In this document: positions 36,501 through 43,313 of the stretch, piece by piece
Position numbering within the stretch: the stretch's first letter is position 1
Layout of the letters: every line of letters starts with the position of its first letter
Source of the DNA: Bacteroidota bacterium
GTDB taxonomy: Bacteria; Bacteroidota; Ignavibacteria; Ignavibacteriales; Melioribacteraceae
NCBI GenBank assembly: GCA_023453125.1
Contig: JAEXUB010000200.1
Coordinates: 1-58,693, forward strand
Length of the DNA stretch: 58,693 bases
Direction of reading: 5' to 3'
Program-made: the position numbers and the translations under genes
Notes under the pieces: model-generated
The model's input: the letters and a program-made list of their open reading frames with translations, nothing else
Told to the model about the DNA's origin: nothing
Databases searched by the model: none

Positions 36501-37405
36501 GCGAATTCATTGGGATATGTAATATAATCGTGCCTGAAAATCTCTCTCTCTATTCCGGGTGCCTGTTTTATTTCCTTTTCTTTCGGTTCAATGACCGTAA
36601 GATTCTCTTCGCTTAAATCAGAATCGGAAATTTCTTCTTTTAACGCTTCCTGGATTGATTTGAATATCTGCTGGAATTTATCATTCTTGGCAAAATGTTC
36701 CTTAATTTCTGCGGCTTTCTTTAATGCCGGTTTAAATTGAAAAAGGTGAAATAATGCTTCAAGTTCAAGCAAATCAATTGCCGGTTTTTCCTTTTTCGAT
36801 TTAGAAATTTCAGCCAGCCTTTTAGCAGCGAAAAGGGAAAACCAGTATTCCTTCTGTTTGATTGCTTCATTGCCAAGATTCAGCAGGTGTTCGGTTTCAA
36901 TAGGAGACGATTTATGTTTTTCAGAAAAATATTCTTTTCCTTTTTTATAAAAAATCTTAGAGTCTTCCCAGGAGGGATTTTTCTTGTTATCTATGAGTAG
37001 GGCCAGATCGAAGGTCTTAGCTGCTTCGTCAAAACGTTTCATCCCGGCAAGGGAACGGGCTTTGGTAAGATATGTCCAGGCAAGCAATTCTTTTTGTTTA
37101 TCAAGAGTTTGGTCAATATCGGCAAGAGCTCCTTCAAAAATGCTCATTCTCATCAGAATGTAGCCTCTATATAGCCTGGCCATAAAGGAATTCCCTTTAA
37201 GATCCACAGCAAGATTGGCAAAATCCATGGCTTTTACAGGAAATCCGTTTTCTAAAAGAGCCCAGGCATAAAGCACTATTGCCTCGCTTTCTTCTGGATG
37301 AGCTTTGTAGAGTTTTTCGGCGGATGTTAGTGCCAGGCGAAAGCGGCCGTTCCAAAGATGGTCAAGAACTTCCGTTTCCAGGGCGTTTATTTCATCAGGA
37401 GCCAA
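33503..37405 (-). CDS. TPR protein with three tandem CbxX/CfqX-type AAA+ modules
   Basis: 1300 residues. About 1-270 is helical and TPR-like; about 300-440 is a beta-rich domain ('FNVVANIGVEVIFNNLYYRS'); then three AAA+ modules of the CbxX/CfqX/SpoVK family follow, each with 'GNPGTGKTT' (near 507, 793 and 1082) and 'FIDEAY'. Each module starts with an 'E-L-(D/N)-S/T-(F/L)-(V/I)-G-L' segment, so they arose by duplication. CbxX relatives remodel Rubisco or act in type VII secretion (EccA), usually with one module. All Walker motifs look intact. The partner is unknown. Confidence 0.88.
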   Translation of the reverse strand: MAPDEINALETEVLDHLWNGRFRLALTSAEKLYKAHPEESEAIVLYAWALLENGFPVKAMDFANLAVDLKGNSFMARLYRGYILMRMSIFEGALADIDQTLDKQKELLAWTYLTKARSLAGMKRFDEAAKTFDLALLIDNKKNPSWEDSKIFYKKGKEYFSEKHKSSPIETEHLLNLGNEAIKQKEYWFSLFAAKRLAEISKSKKEKPAIDLLELEALFHLFQFKPALKKAAEIKEHFAKNDKFQQIFKSIQEALKEEISDSDLSEENLTVIEPKEKEIKQAPGIEREIFRHDYITYPNEFADVFSVKIFDISSNDITSRDRTYYSTLDFNVVANIGVEVIFNNLYYRSETKNFSCCSVWYLNDVEIGRNDFSLAVKKNWDSVIFAQTWGENEQGYWKFGQGKVEIYISGFKVCEKYFILGNSFMSEDMKEIKHPAYSKPELNQPDEIKQKIKEEPPQSIEELMAELDSFVGLNSIKNSVRDLIDYLRFIGERKKVGLKASEQIVINSVFLGNPGTGKTTIARLMGKILRALGILPGGHVIEVDRSALVGQYIGETAQKTDKLINDAIGGVLFIDEAYTLVKKGATTDFGQEAIDILLKRMEDKKGEFLVVVAGYPEEMNSFLTSNPGLKSRFTRFFEFEDYTPDELLEIFKRTIKGEEYSISKEAEELLKKEFINLYRGRDKSFGNARLVKSVFEDTKLNLSKRYLKLPKDKQTKEVLTQITIDDVKGIFKSKDEKQVIIPINEEALLEAMAELDTLIGLDSLKKSIKEIIKLARYYHEQGQNLSEKFSSHILFLGNPGTGKTTAARLLSKIYSALGILPKGHLVETDRKGLVAGYVGQTSQQTSEMIDKAIGGVLFIDEAYSLVKAEGGADFGKEAIDLLLKRMEDEKGKFVVIAAGYTEEMNNFIESNPGIKSRFSKTIVFDDYTPAELIELTKRIIASDKKSFDKEVEDSLFKYYNELYRNRDKTFGNARLVRNVLETINQNYLLRISELTPEDRKTESAGKIRIEDLKELTSKDSGARQYEVQGDPELLEKMLFELNSLIGLDSVKQGVTKLITGLKVAKLRKERGLHVIDKGLHSVFLGNPGTGKTTVARLISKIYKELGLLERGHLVEVDRADLVAGYQGQTALKTDKIIHQALGGTLFIDEAYTLARGGNDFGQEAIDTLLKRMEDYKGKFIVIVAGYPAEMKHFIESNPGLQSRFSNSFEFEDYNSRQLLDIAASIAESNGYKLDEGAIQVLLEVFDDLYQKRDKNFGNARLAKNVLFKAISSQEERIAKLVSHSDEDLMTITYEDLVGIK

Positions 37406-37552
37406 TTTTACCTCGGGTAATTATCCGTTATTGGAATTCAATTAATAAAGTTAATGCTCAATTATTTAAAAGTAAATGAGAAAAAAATATCCTTTTTGAA
37501 AGAACTTTCCTCAATGCGGTGCGTCTTAAGGAGAGAAAAAAGAGAGGTTATT

Positions 37553-38209
37553 GTGAAAAAAGGATTACTTCTTCTGGTTTTAACGGGGGCATTTTTAATG
37601 GCCGGTTGCCGCGACTGGGGCATTATGGGGGTAAGAGGAAACGGGAAAGTTGTTACCGATGAGAGGAATATTGCCGATTTTACCGAGCTGGAACTTGGCG
37701 GTGCTTATTCTGTTGATGTTAAAGTGGGAAGTAAACCGAGTCTCGTAATTTCGGGGGTAGAAAACATTCTTAAGTACATTAAAACTTATGTTGAAGGGGA
37801 CAGGCTGATTGTTGAGACAAGAAAGAATATTTCCCCCAGAAAAGAGATTAAAATTAAGATAACCGTACCGCAGCTTGAGGTACTTGATGCAAGCGGAGCA
37901 TGCGATATTTATGCCGAAAACATTCAGAGCGACCGTTTTAAGGTAGATTTGAGCGGTGCCGGATCAATAGAGCTCAACGGTAAAACGGATAAGTGCAACA
38001 TAGAGATTTCAGGAGCCGCAAGCCTCGACGCAAAGAACCTTAAATCCAGGAGTATGAAGGTTAATATAAGCGGTGCCTCCAGCGCAGATGTCTATGCTTC
38101 CGATTATATTGATGCCTCAGTTTCGGGAGTTGGTTCAATTACATATTACGGTAATCCTAAAGATGTAAGAAAAGAGGTAAGCGGAGTAGGCTCAATCTCA
38201 AAAAAGTAG
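37553..38209 (+). CDS. DUF2807 (head-GIN) lipoprotein
   Basis: 218 residues from GTG 37553 with a GAGAGG upstream; the 5' extension to 37454 lacks a signal peptide at its start. The mature protein begins at Cys19 of the lipobox 'MAGC', so it is a lipoprotein. The body has repeated 'SGAG/SGAA/SGAS/SGVG' turns about every 20 residues, forming a beta-helix as in DUF2807 proteins ('putative auto-transporter adhesin, head GIN domain'), common in Bacteroidota. Function unknown. It is a single-gene unit closed by a terminator. Confidence 0.85.
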   Translation: MKKGLLLLVLTGAFLMAGCRDWGIMGVRGNGKVVTDERNIADFTELELGGAYSVDVKVGSKPSLVISGVENILKYIKTYVEGDRLIVETRKNISPRKEIKIKITVPQLEVLDASGACDIYAENIQSDRFKVDLSGAGSIELNGKTDKCNIEISGAASLDAKNLKSRSMKVNISGASSADVYASDYIDASVSGVGSITYYGNPKDVRKEVSGVGSISKK

Positions 38210-38252
38210 ATTTTTCGGAAAAAAAGAAATAAAGATGCATAAATCTTGTTTG

Positions 38253-38285
38253 AGTGGATGGTAGAAATATCATCCACTTTTTTTA
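38253..38285 (+). terminator. Intrinsic terminator between DUF2807 gene and purE
   Basis: 8-bp stem AGTGGATG/CATCCACT (38253-38260 and 38271-38278) with a 10-nt loop, followed by a T-run. Confidence 0.92.
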
Positions 38286-38314
38286 TATTTAATAAACCAA
38301 AAAAAAGGAGCAAA

Positions 38315-38809
38315 ATGGAAAAGAAACCTGTAGTCGGAATTATTATGGGAAGCGATTCCGATCTTCCCGTGATGATGAAAGCAGTAGAGGTATTAAAGGA
38401 ATTTGAACTCGCCTACGAAGTAAAAGTTCTATCGGCCCACAGAACTCCTGAAGAGCATTCCAATTATTCCAAAACCGCCCTCGAAAGGGGATTGAAGGTA
38501 ATAATTGCCGCAGCAGGCGGCGCAGCCCACCTTCCGGGGGTTACGGCGGCCAATACTCCGCTTCCTGTTATAGGAGTTCCGATAATGGGTAAAGCATTTA
38601 ACGGAATGGACTCTCTTCTTTCGATTGTTCAAATGCCTGCAGGAATTCCTGTTGCAACTGTTGCAGTTGACGGAGCAAAAAATGCAGGATTGCTGGCCGT
38701 TCAAATTATAGCAACAGGGGACTCTTCTCTTATGGAAAAATACCTTGAGTACAAACTTAAAATTGCACTTGAGTCAATGAAGAAAAATGACAACCTTGGT
38801 AATGTCTGA
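38315..38809 (+). CDS. purE: N5-carboxyaminoimidazole ribonucleotide mutase
   Basis: 164 residues from ATG 38315 with AAGGAG five bases ahead. 'GIIMGSDSDLPVM' and 'SAHRTPEE' hold the catalytic and phosphate-binding residues, and 'AAGGAAHLPG' follows. It converts N5-CAIR to CAIR in purine synthesis. purK, its usual neighbour, is not adjacent. Flanking terminators make it a single-gene unit. Confidence 0.96.
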   Translation: MEKKPVVGIIMGSDSDLPVMMKAVEVLKEFELAYEVKVLSAHRTPEEHSNYSKTALERGLKVIIAAAGGAAHLPGVTAANTPLPVIGVPIMGKAFNGMDSLLSIVQMPAGIPVATVAVDGAKNAGLLAVQIIATGDSSLMEKYLEYKLKIALESMKKNDNLGNV

Positions 38810-38816
38810 TATTCAC

Positions 38817-38845
38817 AGGGAAAGGTGTTAAACCTTTCCCTTTTT
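38817..38845 (+). terminator. Intrinsic terminator after purE
   Basis: 9-bp stem (38818-38826 with 38832-38840) of GGGAAAGG-type sequence with a short loop and a following T-run. Confidence 0.92.
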
Positions 38846-38947
38846 CTCCCTCCCTCATATAAATCATTCAAATAATAAACCAATTGAAAAGCATTTTATT
38901 CCGGATATAAGGATTACTTATCTTTTTATTTGAAGGAATGGGAATTG

Positions 38948-38965
38948 CAAATTTCTCACAATTTG
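38948..38965. promoter_or_regulatory. Palindrome upstream of the sigma-54-like promoter
   Basis: CAAATT and AATTTG flank a 6-nt spacer (TCTCAC), an exact 6+6 inverted repeat. Its distance from the -24 box is about 76 bp, where an activator of the NtrC class often binds. The activator is unknown. Another small inverted repeat, GCTTA-AAA-TAAGC, is at 38986-38998. Confidence 0.5.
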
Positions 38966-39040
38966 GAAAAAATAGGAGTGTAGCCGCTTAAAATAAGCCA
39001 AATTTCAAATAAATAATCATAGTGCAGTGTCTTTTTTAAT

Positions 39041-39056
39041 TGGCACATTATATGCA
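39041..39056 (+). promoter_or_regulatory. Sigma-54-type -24/-12 promoter before hydC1
   Basis: TGGCAC, five bases, then ATGCA: GG and GC are exactly 10 nt apart, as needed for sigma-54 (consensus TGGCACGnnnnTTGCA). Two consensus bases differ. The hydC1 ATG is 31 bp downstream, leaving a short leader with a GGAG. This implies control by an NtrC-family activator, not coded in this window. Confidence 0.65.
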
Positions 39057-39087
39057 ATAATAGAGTAGAATTTTTGGAGAAAACAAA

Positions 39088-39576
39088 ATGCATAAAGAAA
39101 TATTCAATCATTATAAGGCAAAAGACAGAAGCAATCTTATAGCAATGCTTCAGGATATCCAGGGAATCTACGGCTATCTTCCTGAAAAAGCATTATCGGA
39201 TGTTGCTGATTTTGTCGGTATGCCTTTAAGCAGTGTATATGGAGTTGCTACTTTTTATAATCAGTTCAGATTAACCCCGCTCGGAAAGAATGTAATAAGA
39301 ATTTGCAGAGGCACTGCATGTCACGTTAAAAATTCGGCTAATATCCTCTCTGCAATTGAAACCGAACTGAATGTGAAAGCCGGAGAAACAACAAGAGATA
39401 AATTATTTACTGTTGAAACTGTAGCCTGTATTGGAGCATGCAGTATTGCACCGGTTATTAACATCAACGAAGAGTATTACGGAAGGCTTACAGTGAAGGA
39501 AATTCCCAAGATTTTAGCCAAATACCGTAAAGAAGAAGCGTCAAAGTCAAAATCAGAACAAACTGTGAGTGTGTAA
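39088..39576 (+). CDS. hydC: [FeFe]-hydrogenase subunit HydC (NuoE-like), first set
   Basis: 162 residues, thioredoxin-like [2Fe-2S] protein of the NuoE family. The four cluster cysteines are Cys73 and Cys78 ('CRGTAC') and Cys114 and Cys118 ('CIGAC'). In trimeric electron-bifurcating hydrogenases HydC passes electrons beside HydB. It shares one base with the next gene (39576). A sigma-54-type promoter lies upstream. Confidence 0.94.
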   Translation: MHKEIFNHYKAKDRSNLIAMLQDIQGIYGYLPEKALSDVADFVGMPLSSVYGVATFYNQFRLTPLGKNVIRICRGTACHVKNSANILSAIETELNVKAGETTRDKLFTVETVACIGACSIAPVININEEYYGRLTVKEIPKILAKYRKEEASKSKSEQTVSV

Positions 39577-41561
39577 TGAAGACATTTTTAGATATCTGCT
39601 GCAAAGAATGCTGGCATTCGGCCAAAAATCCGTGCGAACAGTTTGTCGCATGCTGTACTCAAGGTCCATTATGCCATCACGATGACAAATGCAAAAGCGA
39701 AATTATTGAATTAAATAAGAGATTAACCTACCGTGTCCACGAAAAACCGGTTATTTTTATCGGTATGGGGACCTGTGGTCTTGCCTCGGGCGCTGAAAAA
39801 GTAAAGACAGCTATTGAACAGGAATTGCAAAAGAACGGATTGACTGCCGATATAGTACCGACAGGATGTATTGGATATTGCGCAAAGGAAGTAATTGTAG
39901 ATATTAAACTCCCTGACGGAGAACGAGTTACTTACTGCGAAGTGACTGTTAAGGATGTTCCCGAATTGATTAAAAAGGCGATTATTGAAAAAGATGTTTA
40001 TACAAAGAAAGTATTAGGAACACACGGCGAAGGTAAAAACGGCGTTACTCCTCTCAAAGAAGTTCCCTTTTTCAAGAGACAGCTTAAGCTTGTACTTGAG
40101 AATTGCGGTGTGATTAATCCTACTTCGATTGATGAATACATTGCAGCCGGCGGTTTCAAAGCTCTTGATAAGACATTGCGCCTTATGACTCCTGAAGATG
40201 TAGTTAATGAAGTATTGGAAAGCGGTTTAAGAGGAAGAGGGGGCGGAGGATTTCCTACAGGTAAAAAGTGGGAACTTGCACTTAAGATGAAAGCGGAACA
40301 GAAATACATTATCTGTAATGCCGACGAAGGAGATCCGGGTGCGTTTATGGACAGATCTGTTCTTGAAAGCGACCCGTATAAGCTTGTTGAGGGTATGACT
40401 ATAGGAGCATATGCAATTGGTGCTTCATTCGGTTACATTTACTGCCGTGCAGAATATCCATTGGCAATTGAAAGATTATTGAATACTATAAAAGAATGCA
40501 AAAGATACGGTTTGTTAGGTGAGAACATTTTGGGAAGCGGTTTCGATTTCGATATTAAGATCAAGAAGGGTGCGGGCGCATTTGTCTGCGGCGAAGAAAC
40601 GGCTTTAATAGCTTCTATTGAAGGGAAGAGGGGAATGCCGAAACCCCGTCCTCCTTATCCGTCAGTTTCCGGTTTATGGGGTAAACCGACTGTCATTAAC
40701 AACGTCGAGACATTTGCAAACGTTCCTTCCGTGATCGTTAGAGGCGCTAAATGGTTCTCTTCGGTAGGTACAAAAACCAGTAAGGGAACAAAAGTATTTG
40801 CATTGAGCGGCAAAATAACAAACAGCGGACTTGTGGAAGTGCCTATGGGAGTTACTCTTAAAGATATCGTATTTGATATCGGCGGAGGAATTCCTGACGG
40901 TAAAGATTTCAAGGCTGTTCAGATTGGCGGACCCAGCGGCGGCTGTTTGCCAATGTCTGTTATTGAAACCCAGGTGGATTATGAATCGCTAAAGGAAGTC
41001 GGTGCTATGATGGGCTCCGGCGGTTTCGTTGTAATGGATGAAGATACCTGTATGGTTGACGTAGCGAAGTTCTTCCTTACATTTATTCAGAATGAATCCT
41101 GCGGTAAATGCGTACCCTGCCGCGAAGGTACAAAGAGAATGCTCGAAATTATTGAAAGAATTCCTCAGCGTTATACAAAAGACGGGAATAAGCTCGATCA
41201 GCTGCAGAGATTCAAAGGTATTATTCATCTTAACAGACTGGCTGATGTAATTAAAGATACATCTCTATGCGGACTCGGGCAGAGCGCGCCGAATCCGATT
41301 CTCTCAGGCTTGAAATACTTCAGAGAGGAATACGAAGAGCATTTATACGAAAGAAAATGTTCATCGGGCGTATGCAAAGAATTATTAACCTACAGCGTCA
41401 TTTCCGATTTGTGCAGCGGCTGCGGCTTATGCGCTAAAAAATGTCCTGCAGAAGCAATTGTTGGTGATAAGAAACAGCCCCACCTTATTGTTGACGTTAA
41501 ATGTATTAAATGCGGAATGTGCGTTGAAACCTGCCGTTTCGATGCTATAAAGGTAAATTAA
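39576..41561 (+). CDS. hydB: [FeFe]-hydrogenase subunit HydB (NuoF-like), long form
   Basis: 661 residues. Order: a Cys-rich N-terminal extension with eight Cys within the first 39 residues (8, 9, 12, 20, 26, 27, 33, 39), a thioredoxin-like [2Fe-2S] region with Cys67, Cys98 and Cys102, the NADH/FMN domain ('GRGGGGFPTGKKW'), an SLBB part, a [4Fe-4S] site ('ESCGKCVPC' and 'CGLGQ'), and a C-terminal pair of [4Fe-4S] motifs ('CSGCGLCAKKCP', 'CIKCGMCVETC'). This is the layout of bifurcating HydB apart from the first extension. It binds NAD(H) and sends electrons to HydA and ferredoxin. Confidence 0.95.
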   Translation: MKTFLDICCKECWHSAKNPCEQFVACCTQGPLCHHDDKCKSEIIELNKRLTYRVHEKPVIFIGMGTCGLASGAEKVKTAIEQELQKNGLTADIVPTGCIGYCAKEVIVDIKLPDGERVTYCEVTVKDVPELIKKAIIEKDVYTKKVLGTHGEGKNGVTPLKEVPFFKRQLKLVLENCGVINPTSIDEYIAAGGFKALDKTLRLMTPEDVVNEVLESGLRGRGGGGFPTGKKWELALKMKAEQKYIICNADEGDPGAFMDRSVLESDPYKLVEGMTIGAYAIGASFGYIYCRAEYPLAIERLLNTIKECKRYGLLGENILGSGFDFDIKIKKGAGAFVCGEETALIASIEGKRGMPKPRPPYPSVSGLWGKPTVINNVETFANVPSVIVRGAKWFSSVGTKTSKGTKVFALSGKITNSGLVEVPMGVTLKDIVFDIGGGIPDGKDFKAVQIGGPSGGCLPMSVIETQVDYESLKEVGAMMGSGGFVVMDEDTCMVDVAKFFLTFIQNESCGKCVPCREGTKRMLEIIERIPQRYTKDGNKLDQLQRFKGIIHLNRLADVIKDTSLCGLGQSAPNPILSGLKYFREEYEEHLYERKCSSGVCKELLTYSVISDLCSGCGLCAKKCPAEAIVGDKKQPHLIVDVKCIKCGMCVETCRFDAIKVN

Positions 41562-41576
41562 GGAGTTGAGGATAAA

Positions 41577-43307
41577 ATGATTGAATTGACAATAAATAAT
41601 ATTAAGGTTAAAGCAGAAGAGGGAATGACAATTCTGGATGCCGCTAAATCGGTAGGAGTTCATATTCCGACACTCTGCCATATGAAAGATCTTTTCCCTT
41701 CAGGCGCATGCCGTATTTGTGTTGTTGAAGTCGACGGTATGAGAGGGCTTATTCCAAGCTGCGCTTATCCCGTTTTTGAAGGAATGAAAGTTCAAACAAA
41801 TTCACCGCGTGTAAAAACTGCACGTAAAACCATTGTTGAACTCCTAGTTGAAAATCATCCGCAGGACTGTCTTATCTGTGTACGCAACAAAAACTGCGAA
41901 TTGCAGGATTTGTCAGAGACATACGGTTTAAGAGAGCACCGTTTTGCAGGGGAAAAGAAAGACCATGCAATAGATATATCCAGCCCTTCGATGGAGAGAG
42001 ATCCGGCAAAGTGTATTCTATGCGGACGCTGCGTTAGGACTTGTGCAGAAATCCAGAAGGTCGGTGCCATCGATTTTACAAACAGAGGTTTTAAGAGCAA
42101 TGTTACAACCCCTTACAACAAGGGACTGAACATAAGCGATTGTATTTTATGCGGACAGTGTATTCTTGTTTGCCCTACAGCTGCATTGCGCGAAAAAAGC
42201 CATGCAAGAGAAGTAATTTATGCTATTAACGATAAAGACAAATATGTAATTGCCCAGGTTGCCCCGGCCGTTAGAGCTTCAATAGGAGAGGAATATAATT
42301 TCCCTCTCGGTACTAACGCAACAGGCCAGCTTGTAACAGGTTTAAGAAGACTTGGATTCAAGAAAGTATTCGATACGAATTTTGCGGCAGATTTGACAAT
42401 TATGGAAGAAGGACACGAGCTGATTAAGAGAATCCAGAAAAACGCAAACCTCCCAATGTTTACAAGCTGCTGCCCTGGCTGGGTTAAATATATTGAACAG
42501 AACAGGCCGGAAATGCTGAACCACATTTCAACCTGCAAATCACCCCACGAAATGGAAGGTGCTGTTCTGAAAACCTATTATGCAAAAAAAATGGGAATCG
42601 ATCCGAAAAATATAGTGGTTGTTTCCATAATGCCCTGTACAGTTAAAAAATTCGAATCGAGCCGTCCCGAACTGAATGAAGACTACCACGCAGACGTTGA
42701 TGCCGTTCTTACAACAAGAGAACTGGTACGTCTATTCAAGATGGCCGGTATAGATTTCAATGATCTTCCCGAAGATAAGTTTGACGATCCGTTGGGAGAA
42801 TCGACCGGTGCTGCCGCTATTTTCGGTACTACAGGCGGTGTAATGGAAGCTGCAATAAGAACTGCTTATTTTAAGCTTACCGGAACTGAACTGGAAGACC
42901 TTGAACTTAATGATATCCGCGGTATGGATGGTATTAAGGAAAGCACACTGCATATAAATGGAATGGATGTAAATGTAGCTGTTGTAAACGGAATCGGAAA
43001 TGTTGATAAGGTTCTCGATCAGATTCAGAACGGTACCTGTAAATATCATTTTATAGAGGTAATGGCTTGTCCCGGCGGTTGTATTAACGGAGGCGGACAG
43101 CCGATTCATCAGAAACCGGAAAAAGTTAAAAAACGTGTAGCTGTTTTATATGAAATCGATTCGAAAATGAAGAAGAGAAGATCGCACGAAAATGAATCGG
43201 TAATAAGATTATATAAAGAGTATTTCGGAGAACCAAACAGCCATAAATGCCATGAAATTCTCCATACTACTTATACAGATAGAAAAAAAATACTTAAAGG
43301 CGAATAA
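41577..43307 (+). CDS. hydA: [FeFe]-hydrogenase catalytic subunit HydA, first set
   Basis: 576 residues. N-terminal [2Fe-2S] ferredoxin domain, a His-Cys3 cluster site ('HPQDCLICVRNKNC'), two [4Fe-4S] motifs ('CILCGRCVRTC', 'CILCGQCILVCP'), and the H-cluster domain: L1 'TSCCPGW' (Cys298 and Cys299), L2 'MPCTVKKFE' (Cys354), L3 'MACPGGCINGGGQP' (Cys498, Cys502). It ends with the small-subunit-like segment. All ligands and the proton-transfer Cys are present, so it should be an active hydrogenase. A GGAG-type site precedes the ATG. Confidence 0.97.
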   Translation: MIELTINNIKVKAEEGMTILDAAKSVGVHIPTLCHMKDLFPSGACRICVVEVDGMRGLIPSCAYPVFEGMKVQTNSPRVKTARKTIVELLVENHPQDCLICVRNKNCELQDLSETYGLREHRFAGEKKDHAIDISSPSMERDPAKCILCGRCVRTCAEIQKVGAIDFTNRGFKSNVTTPYNKGLNISDCILCGQCILVCPTAALREKSHAREVIYAINDKDKYVIAQVAPAVRASIGEEYNFPLGTNATGQLVTGLRRLGFKKVFDTNFAADLTIMEEGHELIKRIQKNANLPMFTSCCPGWVKYIEQNRPEMLNHISTCKSPHEMEGAVLKTYYAKKMGIDPKNIVVVSIMPCTVKKFESSRPELNEDYHADVDAVLTTRELVRLFKMAGIDFNDLPEDKFDDPLGESTGAAAIFGTTGGVMEAAIRTAYFKLTGTELEDLELNDIRGMDGIKESTLHINGMDVNVAVVNGIGNVDKVLDQIQNGTCKYHFIEVMACPGGCINGGGQPIHQKPEKVKKRVAVLYEIDSKMKKRRSHENESVIRLYKEYFGEPNSHKCHEILHTTYTDRKKILKGE

Positions 43308-43313
43308 TATAAA

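Noticed and set aside
38210..38314. Possible purine riboswitch before purE
   Set aside because: The only structure is a simple terminator hairpin belonging to the upstream gene; no three-way junction is visible.
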